Source: Eudorina sp. 2006-703-Eu-15 (taxonomy: Eukaryota; Chlorophyta; Chlorophyceae; Chlamydomonadales; Volvocaceae). Taken from it: a DNA stretch of 64,000 bases. Below, piece by piece: positions 19,716-31,300 of this stretch. Below the pieces are notes generated by a model that was given only the letters and a program-made list of their open reading frames with translations, was not told the origin of the DNA and made no database searches. The stretch spans positions 983,211-1,047,210 of the forward strand of contig BDSI01000030.1 in NCBI GenBank assembly GCA_003117195.1, in the 5' to 3' direction. Position 1 is the stretch's first letter. Every line of letters begins with the position of its first letter. Both the position numbers and the translations under genes were made by a program.

Positions 19716-21476
19716 TCCAGACTCCACTCCCCCGCCTCCCACCGGGCGTCATGCCGGTACCGGGCCTCGTCAATTATCCAGTCGCGGAGGTGGGTAGCAA
19801 CAGCCAGCTGGTCGCCCTGCAAACGTTTCGAAATGATGTCAATAGGGCCGTGATAGTGCGGACACGGAGCAAACCAGCGTATGGATGACTCACGTGAAAC
19901 GAGTCGTACACGCGAACCACCTTGTTGGCGATGTCAATCACGCCGCACACCCAGTGGCCTCCAGACTTGCGGGCGTGGATGTCCCCTGATGGGCCGGGAG
20001 TAAAAACCGGCACGACGACCAGGTCCACGCCCATAATTCCGTCCTGGTAGCCCTTCTGCGAAGGGCATTCAGACATGGGGGCAGGTATTTCCAAGCGGTA
20101 CATGGGTAGCATTGGTCCAGCAGAACCGTCGACATGAACCTTACCAGCCCACTGGCGCGCAAGCGACTTGGCATCGTCCAGCGCTCCACGCTTTTATAGC
20201 TGTACGCCCTCTTATCCTCGTACAGAAAGCCGTAGAAGTTAGACTGCATGTAGCAAACCTTTGGGGCCGAACCCAAAGACCGGAGCCTGGTATCCCGTGC
20301 CTGTGTACAACAAACGCGACGTTACATGCCGTTAGAAAACGCCCGTTCCTGTAACGACACAAAACGCCCGTCCCCATGATATAATAATGCCCATCACTGT
20401 CGCCAGACAGCGCCCACGCCGTACCGTCCTCGCGGTTCCAGTCCCTGTCCCCGTCCAGCAAACTAGCCCCGCCTTTCTAAAAACCCCACCTGGAGGAGGT
20501 ACATGAAGAGATCGACAGCGTCGTCAGAAACCATGCAGCCCGGCGCCATGGATGCTACAACCACCGCGTCAAGGTCCTCGAAGTCCATGACCAACCGCCA
20601 GACGTACTCCATATCAGGTTCGTTGACTTCCGTTACAGATACTGAATGCGGCCGCTTTCCCGCTTGCTTCTTGGCGGGCTGGACGCTGATGCTTGGCCCC
20701 GGAACAGCCATGGCGCTGTCCGGCAGTGAGCTTTCCTCGGGAATGACAGGGAGAACGCTTGGCCCAGCTAGAGTAGCAGGGGCCGACAATGGCGAATCCG
20801 TCGGAGAGCAAGGAAGTGCCATGGGATCCAGCGAGAGGCAGCTCGGGCAGTACCAGTCGCCCTCGGGTGCGTACGGAAGTATTCCCAAACAAAACGTGTG
20901 GCGTCCAGTATTGCACCGGTCACACAACAACATGAAAGCCCCGGCGTCTGGTCGTAGACAAGTCGCACACGACAAGGAGGGAAGTGAAGGGCCTTGCGTG
21001 ATGGGGTTCAGAAGACCACTGGTCTGGTACGCTTCTCCAAAGCATCGTGACTCCCGTCGCCTTCTCTGACTTTTGGTGCACCCCGGGTTGGGCACCGACG
21101 CCGACAGGCCCAAGATATCCTTACCACACTGTTCGATGGTGGCCTGCGCGACCCCAAGAGGCATGGTCGGATCGGACGAGGGAGGTGGTGGTGGGGGAAG
21201 GTGTGGCGTCGGCCCTGCTGAAGGCGCGGTGCTGTTGCTCAAGGGCTGCTGGTCCATCGCCGGGGCGGGGCAAGTGGCAGGCGGAGGCGGAGGTGCTGCG
21301 GCGCGGCAGCCCGCAGGAGGTGGCGTCGGCCCTGCTGAAGGCGCAGTGCTGTTGCTCAAGGGCTGCTGGTCCATCGCCGGGGCGGGGCAAATGGCAGGCG
21401 GAGGCGGAGGTGCTGCGGCGCGGCAGCCCGCAGGAGGTGGCGGCGGCCCTGCTGAAGGCGCAGTGCTGTTGCTCAC
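19283..21476 (-). CDS. PHD-finger plus Ulp1/C48-peptidase-like protein of the mobile element (catalytic Cys region missing)
   Basis: Exons 21476-20490, 20300-20145, 20055-19894 and 19816 onward all join in phase 0. The 5' end is unresolved: the first in-frame ATG is at 21374, inside a Pro/Ala-rich 39-aa repeat, and an in-frame stop lies upstream. A PHD finger follows: CATCLRPDAGAFMLLCDRCN, then HTFC and GDWYCPSC. The later exons match the Ulp1/SENP fold: CYMQSNFYGFLYED, YSYKSVERWT, DLVVVPVF, SGGHWVCGVID (catalytic His) and VRVYDSF (catalytic Asp), then HLRDWIIDEA. Where the Gln and Cys motif should follow, the frame enters the palindromic array and ends at 19283 without a QxxxxDC motif. Probably a chromatin-reading, desumoylase-like protein by family, inactive in this copy. 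Confidence 0.68.
21205..21476 (-). repeat. 117-bp coding tandem repeat (39 aa), about 2.3 copies
   Basis: Unit starts at 21205, 21322 and 21439 are exactly 117 bp apart. The minus strand encodes a Pro/Ala-rich 39-residue unit that contains SNSTAPSAGP and CPAPAMDQQP, so copy number can change without frameshift. Confidence 0.9.
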
Positions 21477-21511
21477 CGAGCCGTATCTTTTGGCCTCCTG
21501 CCCGAGCGGCA

Positions 21512-21605
21512 GAATCGAGGATTAGCACTGAGCATAGGCTCAAAGGCACCTGCTGACATGTAAGCAGGTGCCTTTGAGCCTGTGCTCAGTGCTAATCCTC
21601 GATTC
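21512..21605. repeat. Long hairpin, 43-bp arms, 8-nt loop
   Basis: The left arm 21512-21554 is the reverse complement of 21563-21605 with one mismatch; the loop is gacatgta. It lies just upstream of the PHD/Ulp1-like ORF, inside the mobile element. Confidence 0.95.
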
Positions 21606-21639
21606 CGCATCTGTACAAACGAGTGCGGACACGAGGCGG

Positions 21640-22027
21640 ATTCCGTGAAACAGGGCTCGGTGCGCGCACCGAGCCTAGCTTTGTGGCTACCTGCCCCAAG
21701 CGGCCCTATACTTCTCGGCGCCTGTCATTATGCTGTAATTGATAGTTTCCGCTCCTAGAGAGGCTAGTGGCGTAGATCCGTGAAACAGGGCTCGGTGCGC
21801 GCACCGATGGGTGCGCGCACCGAGCCTGGCTTTGTGGCTACCTGCCCCAAGCGGCCCTAGACTTCTCGGCGCCTGTCATTATGCTGTAAATGATAGTTTC
21901 CGCACTTCTAGAGACTAGTGGCGTAGATCCGTGAAACTTGGCTCGGTGCGCGCACCGTCCAGTGCGCGCACCGAGCCCAGAAACCGCGTCATTTTTCGGT
22001 GCGCGCACCGAGCCCACTTCTGGGGCC
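21640..22027. repeat. Right inverted-repeat array of the mobile element
   Basis: Units of roughly 135-150 bp with palindromic cores near 21653, 21788, 21941 and 21996. The reverse complement of a unit matches left-array units, including the gccacaaagc, palindrome and cacggat blocks. Confidence 0.8.
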
Positions 22028-22235
22028 ATTTGCTTCCTCCTGTGTTTGGCACGCGCTGCGTCTAGCACGTCCTGTGTCATGACATGGTCGCGATGGGGGT
22101 CCACGACCTTGTAACGGTGACAAGCGGTTTTGGTGTGAGTGAACCAGATTGTAAGTGGATCCCAGCGGTGGGTTTTAGCCATACACCCACCTGGCCTTAA
22201 CGGTACCCGCTTGTGCGTGTGAATTTCAGTAAATA

Positions 22236-22335
22236 GGCGTTGAGGAGGTCATGTAAGAGGCCGTGTAGTACCGTTACAGTGTGGCACTGACACTCTGTCC
22301 AGAGATCGACGGTTCGAATCCCCGTCCCCTCACCG
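22236..22335 (+). repeat. tRNA-derived (SINE-like) sequence
   Basis: Contains a perfect B-box-like ggttcgaatcc and 5' tgaggag against 3' cccctca ends that could pair like an acceptor stem. The T-stem does not fold properly and no clear anticodon arm is seen, so this is a relic or SINE head, not a tRNA gene. Confidence 0.35.
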
Positions 22336-22839
22336 CCGTGTGAGTAGGCGGGTCTGGCGCGGTTTCCAGGAGAGGCAATCCTGGCGCGCTGGTAACCTGG
22401 TGTGGTGGCCGGTATGGCTGCATGACTCCCCCGCGGGTGATGGAGGATGGGTGCGCAGTCCTTGGTAGGGGTTGATGAGACAAGGCACCTACGAGCTGTC
22501 TGGGCCTGTTGGAACACCCGGTCGGGATACGGGTCCACCTTGTAACGGTTAAAAAAAGTGTGGATAGGCTTCCGGGCCCTGTCTAAGGGTTTATGTCGCG
22601 GTTTTATATGATGCTATAGGACACCTTCAACCATCATCACACCGAACCTACGCCATACGAACCGAGGGTCCAAGGCGGTTGATCCTGCCAATCAAGGATC
22701 CCACCTCCTCCATTCACCCGCACATCCGTAGAGACAGAGGTTCAGCAATCGCCACCAATCCAGCATGCGAATCACAATCCATCAACTGTGATCTCAACTC
22801 CACATCTCAGCAGCTAGCCATAATCTCATGCTCCCGAAC

Positions 22840-22930
22840 AATGTCGGGGGTCACCCTAGGACTCGAACTCAGGACCTTAAACCGCCTAACTGCGGTAGTG
22901 TCACCTGACCTGAGGCCGTTGGGCTCGCAT
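22840..22930 (-). repeat. Second tRNA-like (SINE-like) sequence
   Basis: The minus strand holds gagttcgagtcctagggtga, a B-box-like sequence, downstream of cgcagttaggcgg, which may be a degenerate A-box. No cloverleaf could be drawn. Confidence 0.3.
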
Positions 22931-23413
22931 TAGAAAGGTTGGGATGTGAATCGGTAGGGTCCCGAGGCTGAGCTAGTCCAGGCAATTGCCTTTTTATGCC
23001 TCTGATTCGGAACATGGACCGCATTCTGCCGTACCGTACGGCGCGTCCGCTCCGACGTGCATGTCGGTGTATCATAGGATGGTTAACAAAAACGTACGTG
23101 AATTGACTGCACCACTGCACCTGCCGGAAGTATTAATGATAATATATTTGTAACATGCCCATATAATGCCCGTACTGAGCAATATTAGTGGTAAGCAACG
23201 CTCGTTGGTGGCCTTTGGTGGCAGAACTGGCCGCCAGTCATAGGCAACCCAACACACCCCTTCGCACTCTCTACAAGCAATTGTACGGCATTGCGTGCCG
23301 TACAACGCCCCAAGCCTACAGCCGCGCCAAAACGCAACAGAAAGCCCCATATCGGACGCCGAAACGCAAGCCTCGCAATCGGCAGTGACGAAGGGATGCA
23401 ACGATCCAACCGA

Positions 23414-23444
23414 AAATGAATGAACGTTACAGCGGACCCCAAAT
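23414..23444 (+). repeat. Dispersed short repeat with core ACGTTACAGCGG
   Basis: Identical over about 29 bp to the reverse complement of 7173-7205. Confidence 0.55.
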
Positions 23445-23682
23445 GACCCCAGAAAATGTGGACAAGACACACCCACACCTCCATCCGCATCCAACCAGCC
23501 GATCCAGCCCGAGCGGCGGCGTCCTCGTATCGGGCTGCCAGCCGAACGAGGCCGAGCTTGTGATGCCGGGTGGCTGTGCAGTTCAAATTGCACCGCAGCG
23601 AGGTATGAACTGAAGGGATCAAACCAAAACCGGCATCTACCAACCACTCATGCGTCTCCCGCTACCGTATTATTATTAAGGA

Positions 23683-23718
23683 CGTTACAGCGGGCCCCGT
23701 GGGTCATCGGTGACAGCC
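23683..23718 (+). repeat. Short dispersed repeat, copy 3
   Basis: Reads cgttacagcgggccccgtgg then gtcatcggtgacagcc, preceded by tattaagga as in the copy at 18850. Confidence 0.65.
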
Positions 23719-26255
23719 GATGCAACACTGTATGCAACAATACCATGTAGGCAGGTGCAGCGGCTTCCCACGAAACCGGATTCCGCAGTCTGGGAGCTAG
23801 CAGGGGCAACCGCAGGGGCACCGCAGCGGTGGACCGCGCAATGCGCGGGAGGCGCGGCAGCCGCAGCGCCTGGCCACAGCCGCGCTTGGTCGCTGCCCCG
23901 GCCGACCCCATTCCTCCGTGCCCACAGCCTCCCTCGCAGCTCGCCATGTGCGACCGCAACGGATTCCCAACCGCCCGCACCAACCGCCACCTCCTTACCA
24001 ACGCCCCAACTGCAGTTCCTGCAGCAGCTGGAGGGCACACGCTCAGTTGCGAGCGGTGTTTCTGTGAACCCGTACCCGTACCCGGCAATGGTCCGAAGCA
24101 CGACTGGACATACACCGGCGCACGCACCACCCAGTGGGTGTTGAAGGCGGCGCGGCGGTGGCATGTCGTTGGGTAGCTTTCCTCGTTCGCGTGTTGCTGT
24201 TGATCTTCGTTGGGTTCGCCGCCGGCAGAAGGAAGGGAAGGTGGTTTATCCCCGACGTACGGAGGACCGGTCCGCCAGCAGTAGATGTGGAAGACTGGGA
24301 GAAGATTATAGCTTTGTAAGTGATAAATGCAACGCAAAATATTTAAATCACACTCCCCTCTCCGCCCCGCGCCATGCCTACCCCTTTATCAGTCACCCCC
24401 TACCTCTGCCTCTACCCTCAACCTGCCTCCGCCCACACTCGCCACACTCGCCCTGGTGTCAAATGGACCTGGCACCTGCGCGGAGACCTCCGCAGGCCCA
24501 GGGAATCAGGTGAACCAATTTGAGTCCAGGATCACAGCGGGACACCATCTGCACAGGTGATTTGATGCGCCTGCCTTAGAGCCGAACGAAATGCGTGCCG
24601 GCCCTGCTGAAGGCGTGTGTTCTTTGGCGAACGTTGGCCTGACACGCGTCGCCATGCGTGTTGCGCGCATTGTGAGGCGGTTGGAAGCCTCACAAAATCA
24701 CATTGGCTATCAGCTGCTGCCGGCAAGCTGCCGGCAAGCGTTTGGGACGAGGAGTCTGAAACCAGTCAAGCTTCTCAGCTGCCCTTAGTCGTCCTACTCG
24801 GAAACGCCATGTTGCCAAAGTACCACCTGTAATTATGTAAAACGGCATAAGAGTTGCTTGCGAAGGAATGAGTGGATTTTGCGGTCGGAGCCTGCTCGCA
24901 CGCCGCGCATATCGGGAGGGACCACCGACGAGATAGGAAAAAACTAAGCAACTGGAGTCTGAAACCCTATAGCATCCACTCAATCATGCAGTGAATTCAC
25001 GAATCGTGAACTGCAGACGGGCAGGCAGGGTCAGGCAAGGTCAGGCCGACGAGCAGCACAAGCAATACCAATGGTAAGGCGCACTTCAATCCAGCCAACG
25101 CCCTGCCCGAAATTCTTGGGACTCACGGTATATATTCGTGATCATCTCTGTGGACGTCGCTTGAATGCGCAGCCAAGTTCGTCCGCGCTTGGCAACACGA
25201 CGGTCCATCGCTCCTAAACCTTGTAATCGTGGCATTTCTCCTTCATGGCGAGCGTTGCCGTCACAGCTGATTGTTATTATTTCATAAAACCAATTTCCTC
25301 CTTTTGGATTTTATCTTCGTCCCGTTGTGCTACAGTACGGATACGCCGCCGGAGAACTCTCTGCGCCTTTCATCATTTCAGGAAAGTTCAATGTCAAAAT
25401 ATATGTTACGCAGCACAAAATAATTAATTATCAACTGTACTGCTTCTGAAGAAGGTTTGTTCGTTGGGAACGACTCGCTCGAGCGAAGCCGGAACGCGAC
25501 AACTAACCGCACCTATACGCGCTGGCAATCAACTCGTTCATACAAACGTGAAATAATATCATTGTACATTCACCATATATTCTTGTACCTACTGCAGCTT
25601 ACGAACGACGTTTCTAAGTTAAATGCCGGCCGGTCGACCAGGCCGAACGGCTGGTAGCATGGCATATCCATGTGCAGATCAAAATCAGTACTAAACCGTT
25701 TTATCTTTGTTAAATTACTTCGCGTGGGGGCTGATGGCATGATCGTTTCATATTCTGATACCTGCCGCGCCAAGCGCGACGACACAGGGTTCCGCTCGCA
25801 GAGTTCACAACAATAGTTGCCGTTATGGAATCATAATTCTTATGCCTTCTTAAAGTCACGATTTCGTATTGCGGCAATTTTTGGACCGCAGCGGGGCACG
25901 TGATGTTGTGCAGGCTGACGTACCACGGCCAACATAACCGCACGCCTCGGCAAACTCCTGACACTCGTGGACGAAATTTGTTTCTTAAATGCCCTTTGAG
26001 TAGGAAGCACTTCTACTGCCGGTCCCAGATGAACCTAGAAGGGACTCCTGCCGCAGCCGAGCAGGCAGCAGCCCCCAACAGCTGGCAGCAGTGGTTTTGC
26101 CTGTGTAGCCCACGATTCCATCGGGCGGGGTAGTGCCTTCATCCATCATAGTCACAGACAGAGCTGACAGATGCTGTCTCGAAACTTTACAGAGGTGAGC
26201 CAACCAAACAGCCGACAGCACGTGTGTCATTCGTGTGAACGTTGAGATTCCGTAG

Positions 26256-26825
26256 ATGTCACTCTTTCCCTGCGACACGCTCCGGTTACATTTGAAGACG
26301 CTCGTCATGTCACTCATCACATCGTTTGGTTTGCTTGGTGAGAGGTTAGTTGCGGCGCAATCGGTGGGGCTTACTGCCCCTCACGGTTTGATGCTCAGCC
26401 CGACGGCCAGGTGTGGGAAAACCACGGAGCTTGCTGGAGCTATGGCCGCTCTCATGTTGGGGAGGAACCGTGTAGGAGGTGTCAGTTGGGGGGCCATGTC
26501 ATGTGCGAATAGCACAAAATGTGATGATGTATGGCGCGCAATTCAACTATTCAAGGAACTTTTGGGGTATGCCCCTCTCCATGCATCGACTTCCCCGCGT
26601 GTAGGACGAAGCGGGGGTCAGCCAGTGCATAAGAAACGAGTCTGTGCCAAGCGGGGCCAATCCGCAGCGTTCAGTCGGGCAGATGGCTTGCACGCTGCAA
26701 GGGGCTGCAGAGCTGCGCAGGGCATTTCCTGCTCCCTGAGCTCCGCCATACCTCTCCTCAGCCCACCCCCCGCATATCGCTCGCTGGCCTTCACCTCCGT
26801 TGGTCATCATGGACAGGGCGTCTGA
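26256..26825 (+). pseudogene. ORF with Walker A-like motif, possible terminase/ATPase relic
   Basis: This 189-aa ORF contains ARCGKTTELAGAMAALMLG near residues 51-69, which fits a Walker A P-loop, followed by CDDVWRAIQLFKELLG. The arrangement recalls the ATPase start of herpesvirus-like terminases, but the rest of the ORF is low-complexity and no Walker B or nuclease motif follows. It may be a chance ORF or a decayed fragment. Confidence 0.22.
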
Positions 26826-28368
26826 GCAGGTCGGACGGGCAGGGTCAGGGCCGCGGACCCTCCAGGTCCAACCGGTGCCGCCCAGAGGTCCAACCTTGCT
26901 CAGCACGTCACCCATCCAGGCCCCTTCCTCCCACAACAAAAGGTCGCTCACCATGTTAGCGACCAAGGAGTGTGCTGGCTGCTGGGTGGGAGCAGATTGT
27001 TGTAACCCATTTCATACACCGTTCAGCTGGGCCCGTGCACGTCACCAAGCGTTGGGGGAAAAGCACGCGGGGTTTCAAGGGACTCAATTCGAGTTGCATG
27101 TTGCACCAACTTGTGGCCCCTTTGCCGCCGCCCTCCCGTTGACAGAGTAGCCTTCCCGCTTGCGCGCGGGCTGCTCTGACCTGTACAGTAGCAGGCCCCG
27201 TGAGCTACACTGCACCAAGATAGGACAAGGACCACCAGATGGGGGAGAGTCACACGCTTCACCAGTTCTCGACCGAAAGCGGAGAGCGTTTGGAGCCCTG
27301 ACACCGCCGAGTCCTTCACGCAGTAATCATTCCTCAAACGTGAGACGTCATCCGTCGTGTCCAGTCTCATTCGTGGCAAGAGCTCCTCCGTAACCGCACC
27401 CCTAAGGTCTACAACCACACACGCACAACCACACACGTCCGGTGCCCTACCCGCGGCCCGGCGACGCAGCGCTGTCAATGCTATTGGAGCGCCGAAACGC
27501 TCATATCGCTTGCTGCCACCGCCCTTGAAATTTGAAACAAATCACCGACCCCCAGCAGAGTCAAGCCAACGTGGAAGGCGCCGGGCGGCCGGCCTGGTGT
27601 GCACCGTCGAGCAAGGTGCACAGCCCGTATTGAGTCGGTATATAATCTTACGAAACGTAACATTGGGTTCTTCGCCGAGTTGGGTTTCCAAGAGAAGCAA
27701 GTATCCCAAAAGTATTGGTCACAACCCCCAATCGAGCAAAACTCCGACATCGCAGGGCGGTTGGCCCCCCGCCCGGGGCCCACGAGCCCCAACCCCTGTC
27801 TAGCGCGGCCACAACAAGGAGCCGAGTCCTGGTCCGCGGTCCGCCTTGCGACAGTCTTTGCGCCATCCACCCAAGCAAACCCAACCAGTGTCTTCAGCAA
27901 GTCCAACCAACGCTAACGTTATGCCAACTAAAGGCTCGTTCGCTGGGCACCGTCCGTGTTCAACAACAGGTCCAGTCTTCTCGGAGAGGAAGCCAGGCGC
28001 CGCGTGCAGCGCACCGCGTCGCTGTCCGGACCCCGATCCGCGAGGTGGGGGCCCGGCGACGACCTGGAACGTCGGCAGTCCCACCCACCCCATCAAATGC
28101 TTTCAAGTGCTTTCAACAAAAAGAAGGGGCCAGCGCACACGCACCAAGCCCCGGTCAAACGAGTAGTTTAAACGCTGTTGGGCGGCGCAGGGGTCCGACC
28201 CATCAGGCATTTGGCTCCGGAACACAATTGAAACATCACCCAGACAGATCTCCACGCATGTGCATCTTCGCTGGAGTGGGCCACGTCGAGCAACTTGTCG
28301 GAGGTACGGGTATGGCGGCCTCAGGTGAAATCCGCTGATCCGCGTGTCTACTTCTCCTGGTGCGCCGG

Positions 28369-31300
28369 TCAGCGTCCCAGCACCGTCCGCCTGCTGCTGT
28401 CCAGGATGGATCCTCGGAGCCCTCCTCCCACCGCCGCCGACCCGCCCCCTCCCCCACCTCCGCCGGAAATACCACCTCCCGTCCCGCCGCCACCCGCTGC
28501 ACGGGCCCCCGGCGTCTGTCGTCCCAACGCGTTGCCGCCGCCACCCGCTGGCAGGCCGCCGCTGCCGCTGCCGCCGCTGCCCGTCCTCCCCTTGGCTGCC
28601 GCCTGGTGCCCTCCAACAGCCGGCGTCCGGGACCCGTAGCCCCCGTCGAAACCAGGGGTCACTCCACCCCGGCCCCTGCCTGGGGCCGTCGGCTGTGATG
28701 ATCCGGGTCCCCAGCCCCAACCGCTACCCCTCGCGGGGGAGCCCTGGCCGCCTGGCGCCGAGCCGCGGTGCCACGCGGCTGCTGCCGCCGCAGCCTCTTC
28801 GGCGGCAGCTGCCGCGGCAGCGGCGGCGCGGGCTCGCGCCTCCGCCGGCGTCAGCAGGTCGCTGCTGGTGGTGCTGGACGCGTCGCTGTCCGCATCTCCG
28901 CGGCCGTTGTGCGGCGGCATGCCCGCCTGGGAGTATTGGTGTGGCAGGTGATGAGACTGCACCCGCTGCGGCGTACCGTACCCGTAGTAGTGCTGGCTGG
29001 CGCTGAAGGTCGGGGGGGCCGCCGTCCCACGGCCCACCGTGAAGTCGATGCGTCGCGGGGCAATGTGCGCGGCCGAGGCAGGGTTACCCGGTGTGGCGGC
29101 GGCCCGCGGCAGCGGCATGGGACTGCGGACAGCCTGTCGCCCGGGCGTGAACCCGCCGAAGGGCACAGCGGGCGGCACCGGCACCGGCGGCGCGGCCCCG
29201 GCCTGCGTATCGCCGTTGCGTACCCCGGAGACGTCGTACAGGGCCCGCAGATCGAGCCTGTGGGGGTTTGGTTTTGGGGAAGAGCGCGCGGAGTCCGGGT
29301 GAGCTTGGGTGATCGTGGGAACATCAGCCAGTCCAATCGGAGCGGCACACACGAAGAGCAACACTGGAGGGCGCAAGGCCCCGGCAGCTATCACAGGTTC
29401 ACAGGTTCGCAGCACAGCGCGCGCGCGGGGCGCCCAGCGCCCTTACCTGTCATCGTACGCGCCGCCCATGTCGGGGCTGAAGAGATTGGGGTGCCGAGGT
29501 GTCCTGGCGGCGTCGCGCCCCGGGAGCCGGAAGGTCCCACCCGGAATGCTGATGGCCTTGCCGGGCGGACCGAGGCCGGGTGTCGCCTGCACGGGAAGAG
29601 GGAGGAGGGAAGGCCATAGGGAGGGAGCAGCAGTCGTGTGCGTGTGTGAGTTGGAACAAGCATGCGAGCTGGGCTTGTGTGGGGCGCCCGGCCAGCTTTG
29701 CTGGAGCCCCGGTGGAGCTGGATGGAGCTGGAGTTGAATCAATACCGTGAAGCCGCAACGCCCAGGCTGCTGCCCGCCGTCGCCCCGTCCGCATTCCTCA
29801 CCCGCACGACTTGCAGCGCCAGCTCCGACAGGTCGGCCCCGCCCGCCCCGGACGACAACGTCGATGTGAGGGCGCTGCTGTGGCTGCTGCCCGCAGTGCT
29901 GGCGCCCCCGCCCCCGCCCCCCGCCGTCGCGCTGCCCTGGCTGTCCCGCCGCTCGCGCTGCCGTTGTCGCTCCACCAGCATGGCCGAGGCGAAGGCAGCA
30001 GCGGCGGGCCCGGAGCGGCCGCCCGCGGAGGCGGTGTGCCGCGCGGCGGACAGGAAGGCCGCCACCTCCTGCCGCCGTTCCATGGCGTGTTTGAGGGCGG
30101 CGGAGGGGTACAGACCGTCCAGCAGGCCCACGGGCACCGACTCCTCGGGGCCTCCGAGCGCCTGCGGGCAAAGAGGAGAAAAGAGCAAGTACGGCGGAGG
30201 GCATGCTGTTGAGTACGAAGAGCGCGGTCGGGGGGATTCAACCCTCGTGGCATGGGTGTTGCGTGGTGCTGTCGTGTCCCGGGAGCCGTGAGGGTGCCGT
30301 GTGGAGGAGGCCATGGGGGACTTCGCGGACATGAGGGGTGCGAGCACATGCTCAACTCCCACCTGTTCGTTGCCCGCCAGCGCCGCCATGCGGGTGACCA
30401 GCCAGCGGTCCGCGCCCTGGTCCCGGGGCGTCATGAAGGGCGACCCCGGGTCGATGCCGCCACTGCGCATCGCCTGCAGGAACACCCAAGCAACCATGCA
30501 TACACGCGGCCCGGCAGGGAAACTCAGCGAACATGCAGGTGAGCAGGCAGGTGGGGAAACACACATGCGCACCGCGCCCGGCTGCATGATTGACCGCGGC
30601 TCCATCTGAACCCCGCCCTCTGTCTTGCATCCCACCACCTGCGGCCCACCTGCGTGTACTTGAGCCACACGTCAAACGCCTCCCCGAGCACATTCCTGCA
30701 GCGCCGCTGGTACGCCTGCTCCACCGTCTCCAGCAGACCCATCCGCCGCACCATGAACTCGCACCAGGCCTCCCACGCGCGCGACCGGAGCGCCGCCGCG
30801 CCCGCGGTCGCCCCCGCTGCCAGCGCGCGCCGCAGCGCCGCGCGGCGCGCCGCCACGGCGCCGTGGTGCAGCTGCCAGGCGGTCAGGGCGGCGTCCAGCA
30901 GCACCGTCCGGCGGTGCACCAGCGCCAGATCCAGCTTGGCGGCGGCGGCCACGGCCACCTTGCGCCAGCCGGCCAGCGGTCGGGCCAGCAGTCGTCGCCG
31001 AATCACCGCGTTCTGCAGCCCCGGAGGATAACACGTGGGACACCACGAAGCGCACCCACGGGTGCGAGTATTATTATCCAACTGATCTGGCAGATGGACG
31101 CCAGACCATTCCCGAAAAGGCGGAGGCGAAAGATGCGCTTGAAGGCTTACGGCAAAGACCCCTTTTTCACACGGCCCTCGATGGGACCCACCTGTTTGAC
31201 GCCACGAGCCCGCCGGCGGTGCGCGTACTCGCGCCACTCCGAGCAAATTGCCCCCGCGAGCCGGACCCTGAGAGCCGTCTGCCGCCGCCGCACCTCCATG

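Larger units (their letters stand above)
19128..22027 (-). mobile_element. DNA transposon-like element with inverted repeat arrays, PHD finger and Ulp1-like gene
   Basis: About 2.9 kb. The left end (from 19128, ggccccagaagtgggctcgg) and the reverse complement of the right end (from 22027) match over roughly 100 bp with a few changes, so they are terminal inverted repeats. Each end continues into an array of palindromic units built on ggctcggtgcgcgcaccga; the two arrays are inverted relative to each other. The interior carries one minus-strand gene with a PHD finger and a Ulp1/C48-like domain. PHD, Ulp1 and Cys-cluster domains are known partners of Kyakuja-Dileera-Zisupton elements of algae and fungi, but no transposase is seen, so the superfamily is an inference and this copy is probably non-autonomous. 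No clear target-site duplication was found. Confidence 0.7.
22931..28368. other. Gene-poor, repeat-rich region
   Basis: Mixed composition with an AT-rich part (25.2-25.9 kb). It holds short dispersed repeats near 23414 and 23683 and a few ORFs with partly protein-like stretches. No complete gene can be supported. It is probably decayed mobile or viral sequence plus intergenic DNA downstream of the giant Sfi1-like gene. Confidence 0.4.

Noticed and set aside
19128..22027. CRISPR array (regular repeats)
   Set aside because: Repeats are long, palindromic, arranged as inverted arrays around a gene, and the genome is eukaryotic.
22236..22335. Functional tRNA gene
   Set aside because: The T-stem and anticodon arm do not fold; only the B-box-like part is intact.
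27023..27478. Minus-strand ORF with plausible protein text
   Set aside because: No recognised motif and no exon chain; possibly a decayed element, left uncalled.
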